Shown one piece after another: positions 6,531-9,315 of a stretch of 9,315 nt of DNA. The DNA lies in the NCBI GenBank assembly GCA_021852325.1, contig JAJZNM010000018.1, forward strand, positions 3,845 to 13,159, in the 5' to 3' direction. The notes beneath the pieces were generated by a model. The model had not been told where the DNA came from, did no database searches, and saw only the letters and a list, made by a program, of their open reading frames with translations. The translations under genes and the position numbers were made by a program. The number at the start of each line of letters is the position of its first letter. The first letter of the stretch is position 1. This DNA is from Pseudomonadota bacterium (GTDB lineage Bacteria > Pseudomonadota > Gammaproteobacteria > JAKAQQ01).

Positions 6531-6770
6531 ATGGGTTCCCGCAAGACCATCCTGATCCGGGTTAAACTTCACGCGCAAGCCTCCTCCCTCACGGAGTCGA
6601 AGGATGGGACTCCTTGGCTGGCTTGCCTGAAATCCCTGCCGGTCGATGGTCGAGCCAATCAGGAACTCATTGCGCTCGTGGCGAGACATTTCCACTGTGC
6701 CCAATCGGCCGTCTTGATTACACACGGTGCGAAGGGTCGCCTGAAGCGAGTCGCGATCACGCTTGGATGA
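6531..6770 (+). CDS. DUF167 family protein (YggU/UPF0235-like)
   Basis: A 79-residue cytoplasmic protein of the DUF167 family, whose biochemical role is unknown. The family core is clear: a first strand ILIRVKLHAQASS, then WLACLKSLPVDGRANQELI at about 29-47 with the hallmark PVDGxAN, then VARHFHCAQSAVLI, and GAKGRLKRVAI at the end. E. coli YggU has PVDGQAN in the same place but is longer (96 residues). The ATG at 6531 has no Shine-Dalgarno sequence and lies just downstream of a -10-like taaaat. The gene stands alone: sodB diverges from it and nadC starts 236 bases later. Base composition of its first third is lower in GC than the flanking genes. Confidence 0.85.
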   Translation: MGSRKTILIRVKLHAQASSLTESKDGTPWLACLKSLPVDGRANQELIALVARHFHCAQSAVLITHGAKGRLKRVAITLG

Positions 6771-7006
6771 TGGAGACCGGTAGCGACTCCGGATCCGGAT
6801 CGCCGCTTGTCTTAAAGCCGAGTGAGATCCCTTGTGTCAAACCGCCCGAAAGGTGGATTCTGGACCACTTTCAGAAGATCCGGTCCGGTGCCAACCATGA
6901 ATCCGGTCGGGATGCGCAGGCCGCGGGTTTTCTGGAGGCCGCAGATCCCGCCTTCGTGTGATGTAATGGAGGCGTTGCACACCCGAACCCAGGGAGGTCC
7001 TGCTCG
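6771..7006. other. Intergenic stretch between the DUF167 gene and nadC
   Basis: These 236 bases hold no gene I can support. Visible structure: a 12-bp palindrome tccggatccgga (6788-6799); an 8-bp hairpin with one bulged G at 6848-6872 (gaaaggtgg and ccactttc around an 8-base loop) with no T-run after it; and two near-copies of gcaggccgc/ggaggccgc (6916-6924 and 6934-6942). Frames are open on both strands, but none has a convincing start or recognisable product. The nadC promoter probably lies at the right end. Confidence 0.45.
6959..6967 (+). promoter_or_regulatory. Candidate extended -10 promoter for nadC
   Basis: TG-a-TGTAAT matches the extended -10 pattern TGnTATAAT with one mismatch in the hexamer. 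A start near 6974 would give a leader of about 32 bases that contains the nadC ribosome site. No -35 box is evident, which extended -10 promoters can tolerate. Confidence 0.38.
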
Positions 7007-7855
7007 ATGGCCCCACCCTCCGTGATCGATGTCCCCGACGATCTCACCGACACCGTGAACCGTGCGCTGGCGGAGGACCTCGGATCGGGCGACCTCACCG
7101 CCCAATGGCTGATCACCCCGGAACAACGGGCGGTTGCCACTGTCGTGGTTCGTGAGCATTCGGTCATTGCCGGCATGCCCTGGTTCGAGGCGACCTTCCG
7201 GAGCCTCGATCCGGGTGTCCGTTTCAGCTGGCAGATCAGCGAAGGCGATCTGGTTGATGCCGATGCATGCCTCGTTGAAATCGAAGGGGCAGCCCGTGCG
7301 CTTCTGAGCGGCGAGCGGACGGCACTCAATTTTCTGCAACTCCTGTCCGGAACCGCAACGGTGACGCGCCGGTACGTCGAAGCGGTCGCGGGGACGCGGT
7401 GTCGGATCCTCGATACCCGCAAGACCCTTCCCGGACTCCGGTCCGCCCAGAAATATGCGACCCGGGTTGGGGGTGCTACCAACCACCGGCAGGGACTTTA
7501 TGACGCCGTCCTGATCAAGGAAAACCATCTCGCCTGTGTGGGCGATGTGGCCGAGGCTTTGGCCCGCGCATTTGCCCAGGGACCGGTCTCGGTCGTGATC
7601 GAAGTCGAGAACCTGGGCCAGCTCGCCCAGGCTATCGAGGCCGGTGCGTCCTGGATCCTGCTTGACAACTTCCCACTCGAGGATCTCCGCGTGGCCGTGA
7701 GGGAGACCCGGGGGAGGGCCCGGCTCGAGGCCTCGGGCGGCATGGCGTTTGCCGAGATCCGATCGGTCGCCGAGACCGGAGTGGATTTCATCTCGGTTGG
7801 GGCGCTGACCAAGCACGTCCGTGCGATCGACCTTTCCATGCGCATCAAGACCTGA
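7007..7855 (+). CDS. nadC: Quinolinate phosphoribosyltransferase (nicotinate-nucleotide pyrophosphorylase)
   Basis: Converts quinolinate and PRPP to nicotinate mononucleotide, CO2 and pyrophosphate in de novo NAD synthesis; cytoplasmic. The protein has 282 residues, the usual length being about 280-300. Substrate-binding residues are in place: Arg104 in ERTALNFLQ, DTRKTLPGLR (136-145, with Arg138 and Lys139), HRQGLYD (160-166), Lys171 in IKENH, Glu199/Glu201 in VIEVEN, Asp220 in LLDNF, SGGM (243-246) and SVGALTKH (263-270). The C-terminus LDLSMR-like (IDLSMRI) is typical of gammaproteobacterial NadC. The ATG has a good agggagg nine bases upstream. nadA and nadB are not in the window. It converges on nth, with 20 bases between the stop codons and no clear terminator. 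Confidence 0.97.
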   Translation: MAPPSVIDVPDDLTDTVNRALAEDLGSGDLTAQWLITPEQRAVATVVVREHSVIAGMPWFEATFRSLDPGVRFSWQISEGDLVDADACLVEIEGAARALLSGERTALNFLQLLSGTATVTRRYVEAVAGTRCRILDTRKTLPGLRSAQKYATRVGGATNHRQGLYDAVLIKENHLACVGDVAEALARAFAQGPVSVVIEVENLGQLAQAIEAGASWILLDNFPLEDLRVAVRETRGRARLEASGGMAFAEIRSVAETGVDFISVGALTKHVRAIDLSMRIKT

Positions 7856-7875
7856 GTGGCGCGGGGCCGGCGCGA

Positions 7876-8574
7876 TCAGCCTGAGCGCGGCGGGCGGTCC
7901 CGGGTCCGTGGGGTCTTTCCGGCGTAGCGGCAAAGGGAGCTCACGACACACGACGGACAGGACGGCGATCGCGCCCGGCAGACGTAACGTCCATGGAGCA
8001 CGAGCCAATGATGGGCGCGGGACCGGTAACGTTCAGGCACGATTGCGAGGAGTGCCTCCTCGACCGCTTGGGGAGTCGGGCCCGGGGCGAGCCCGGTCCG
8101 GTTCGCGACACGGAACACATGGGTGTCGACTGCGATGGTGGGTTCGCCGTAGAGGGCATTCAGGATCACATTGGCGCTTTTGCGGCCGATGCCGGGGAGC
8201 TCAAGGAGGTCCTCGCGGCGTCGGGGGACCTGGCCGCCGAACCGATCGAGAATGAGCTTCGAGCTTGCGAGGAGGTGCCGGGCCTTGTGCCGGAAGAGTC
8301 CGAGCCGCCGGAGCCGGTTCTCGAGCCCCCCCGTACCCAGGGCGATCATGGATTCTGGAGTCGGTGCAATCCGGAAGAGCGTTTCGGTGACGCGATTGAC
8401 TTCGCGGTCGGTCGATTGGGCTGAAAGGAGCACGGCTGCGAAAAGCTCGTACGGGGTTTCGTAGCGGAGTTCCGTGGCGGGATGGGGACGTTCGCGCTCA
8501 AGTCGCGCAAAGAAAGCCGCCGCCCGCCTCCGCGACCAGGCGAAAGTGTTGGGGCGGGTGCGAGCCCGGGTCAT
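7876..8574 (-). CDS. nth: Endonuclease III (DNA glycosylase/AP lyase)
   Basis: Base-excision repair enzyme that removes oxidised pyrimidines and cuts the abasic site by beta-elimination. The protein has 232 residues; E. coli Nth has 211, and this one has 12 more at the N-terminus and a Pro/Arg-rich tail. The helix-hairpin-helix LPGIGRKSANV is at 126-136 with catalytic Lys132; Asp150 in AVDTHVFRV is the second catalytic residue. These equal E. coli Lys120 and Asp138 with a constant offset of 12. The [4Fe-4S] site is complete: Cys199, 206, 209 and 215 (C-x6-C-x2-C-x5-C). The ATG (8574-8572) overlaps the stop of the RsxB-like gene as ATGA, so translation is very likely coupled. Confidence 0.97.
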   Translation of the reverse strand: MTRARTRPNTFAWSRRRAAAFFARLERERPHPATELRYETPYELFAAVLLSAQSTDREVNRVTETLFRIAPTPESMIALGTGGLENRLRRLGLFRHKARHLLASSKLILDRFGGQVPRRREDLLELPGIGRKSANVILNALYGEPTIAVDTHVFRVANRTGLAPGPTPQAVEEALLAIVPERYRSRAHHWLVLHGRYVCRARSPSCPSCVVSSLCRYAGKTPRTRDRPPRSG

Positions 8575-9215
8575 CCGCTGGTCGGGGGGGTGCGCCCCGG
8601 CTGATGGATTCCGGGGCGTCTCGGGCGGCTCTCGACAATCGATTCGATCTCGCGGAGCCGTTCCGCGTCCGTGGGCCGGTGGGGGGGTGTCGATCCGTCA
8701 GGCTCGAAGCGGGCCACATGCCGCTCGTAGCGTCGCCGCAGCCGTTTGCGGATCGCTTCTTCCGCGAGCCGTCCATGCGGGAAAAATCCGGAAGGCGGGA
8801 TCCCTGCCTGCGCGGCCACGGTCAAGGGGACCAGCCGGATGCAGTCGGTGGGGCAGGGGTCGATGCAAAGGCCGCAGCCGGTACATTCGTTCGGCAGGAT
8901 GGCGTGGAGGTAATTCCGTGCGCCGAGGATGGCATCGACGGGGCAGGCCCTGAGACAGCGCGTGCAGCCAATGCAGGATGCGGGATCGATCCAGGCGAGT
9001 TGCGGGGGATCAGGACGCGGCTCGGCATGCGCCCCGGGGTCGAGTCCCGTGATCTTCGCGAGGGCGGCGAGCGTGTCCCGTCCCCCGGGTTTGCAGAGAT
9101 GGATCGGGGCCTCACGGCGGGCGATCGCTCGGGCATAAGGCGCACAACCCGCATAACCACACTGGCGGCACTGGAGCTGCGGTAGCTGCTCGTCGAGGGT
9201 CGCCTCGTCGATCAT
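8571..9215 (-). CDS. rsxB: Soluble RnfB/RsxB-like polyferredoxin
   Basis: A 214-residue iron-sulfur protein related to subunit B of the Rnf/Rsx electron-transport complex. An N-terminal Fe-S domain has Cys16, 19, 24 and 41 in CRQCGYAGC...LCKPGG. Two ferredoxin [4Fe-4S] motifs follow: CIGCTRCLRACP (Cys81, 84, 87, 91) and CTGCGLCIDPCP (Cys111, 114, 117, 121). Twelve cysteines could hold three clusters. E. coli RsxB starts with a membrane anchor, but here the protein begins directly at the Fe-S domain, so it should be cytoplasmic. After residue 130 there is an arginine-rich, Pro-rich tail of about 80 residues not found in E. coli RsxB. No rsxA, C, D, G or E is in the window. The ATG is three bases after the upstream stop and nth overlaps its end, so all are probably one operon. 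The electron partner is unknown; the gene symbol rests on homology. Confidence 0.88.
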   Translation of the reverse strand: MIDEATLDEQLPQLQCRQCGYAGCAPYARAIARREAPIHLCKPGGRDTLAALAKITGLDPGAHAEPRPDPPQLAWIDPASCIGCTRCLRACPVDAILGARNYLHAILPNECTGCGLCIDPCPTDCIRLVPLTVAAQAGIPPSGFFPHGRLAEEAIRKRLRRRYERHVARFEPDGSTPPHRPTDAERLREIESIVESRPRRPGIHQPGRTPPTSG

Positions 9216-9218
9216 GGA

Positions 9219-9315
9219 TCAGCGGACGATCATGCCCGCTTCGGCACCCGGATCGGGTGTGAGGAGGAAGGGTCCCGTGGTGCCATCATTGGCTGCGAGA
9301 ATCATGGCCTCGGAG
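9219..9315 (-). CDS. metG: Probable methionyl-tRNA synthetase, C-terminal end (partial)
   Basis: Only the last 31 codons and the stop (9221-9219) are in the window. The peptide, with SEAMILAA near its start and LLTPDPGAEAGMIVR at its end, resembles the C-terminal tRNA-binding (OB-fold, Csaa-like) domain that ends many bacterial MetG proteins. There, a SEGMxLAA motif precedes a short strand ending in PGxxV. A free-standing protein with the same domain, such as CsaA, would look alike at this end. It ends three bases before the RsxB-like gene, so it is probably the promoter-proximal gene of that operon. Confidence 0.68.
   Translation of the reverse strand, partial: SEAMILAANDGTTGPFLLTPDPGAEAGMIVR

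Noticed and set aside
6848..6872. The hairpin after the DUF167 gene as an intrinsic terminator.
   Set aside because: The stem has a bulge, is only moderately GC-rich and is not followed by a T-run in either direction.
7856..7875. A terminator between the converging nadC and nth genes.
   Set aside because: The gap is 20 bases; only a GC-rich imperfect pairing (cgcg...cgcg) is seen and there is no T-run on either strand.
6812..8008. A 398-codon open frame on the minus strand across nadC.
   Set aside because: It is the antisense of nadC, whose active-site residues are all intact, and its product resembles no protein; long antisense frames are common in GC-rich DNA.
1..9315. A hidden defence system, CRISPR array, insertion sequence, tRNA or attachment site.
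   Set aside because: I looked for regularly spaced repeats, transposase or nuclease motifs, terminal inverted repeats and cloverleaf sequences on both strands and found none; nearly all bases belong to known housekeeping genes.

Overview
The window is about 9.3 kb of dense, GC-rich bacterial chromosome. It carries ten complete protein genes and two that run off the edges, all for conserved housekeeping or metal/redox functions. The homodimeric (AceE-type) pyruvate dehydrogenase E1, class II dihydroorotase, RNase T, iron superoxide dismutase and the gene neighbourhoods all point to a gammaproteobacterium or a close relative. The genus cannot be read from the sequence. I see no tRNA, rRNA, CRISPR array, insertion sequence or phage gene.

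Layout, left to right. (1) 1-3130, minus strand: aceE followed after one base by the start of aceF, which leaves the window inside its second lipoyl domain. (2) 3131-3343: divergent intergenic region between aceE and pyrC. (3) 3344-5044, plus strand: pyrC and rnt (RNase T), a tight pair. (4) 5014-6168, minus strand: sodB, a small DUF1289 (YdhL-like) Cys-rich protein, and the CGFS monothiol glutaredoxin grxD, spaced 8 and 10 bases apart. The 3' end of grxD overlaps the 3' end of rnt by 31 bp. (5) 6169-7006: the least gene-dense and most AT-rich part, holding one small plus-strand DUF167 gene (6531-6770) and two stretches with no confident gene. (6) 7007-7855, plus strand: nadC. (7) 7876-9315, minus strand: the end of a probable metG, then a soluble RnfB/RsxB-like polyferredoxin, then nth (endonuclease III), with gaps of 3 and -4 bases, so probably one transcript.

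How the genes relate. aceE/aceF convert pyruvate to acetyl-CoA. pyrC and nadC make pyrimidine and NAD precursors. The sodB-DUF1289-grxD cluster joins superoxide removal with iron-sulfur handling, and its position beside rnt looks like a compact version of the E. coli ydhL...rnt...grxD...sodB region. The rsxB-nth pair recalls the E. coli rsxABCDGE-nth operon, but only the B subunit is present here and it lacks the membrane anchor.

No new defence or mobile system is visible. The items most worth a second look are the orphan soluble RsxB fused operonically to nth, the sodB-DUF1289-grxD cassette, an exact 66-bp duplication inside aceF, and the AT-richer, poorly explained stretches on either side of the DUF167 gene.
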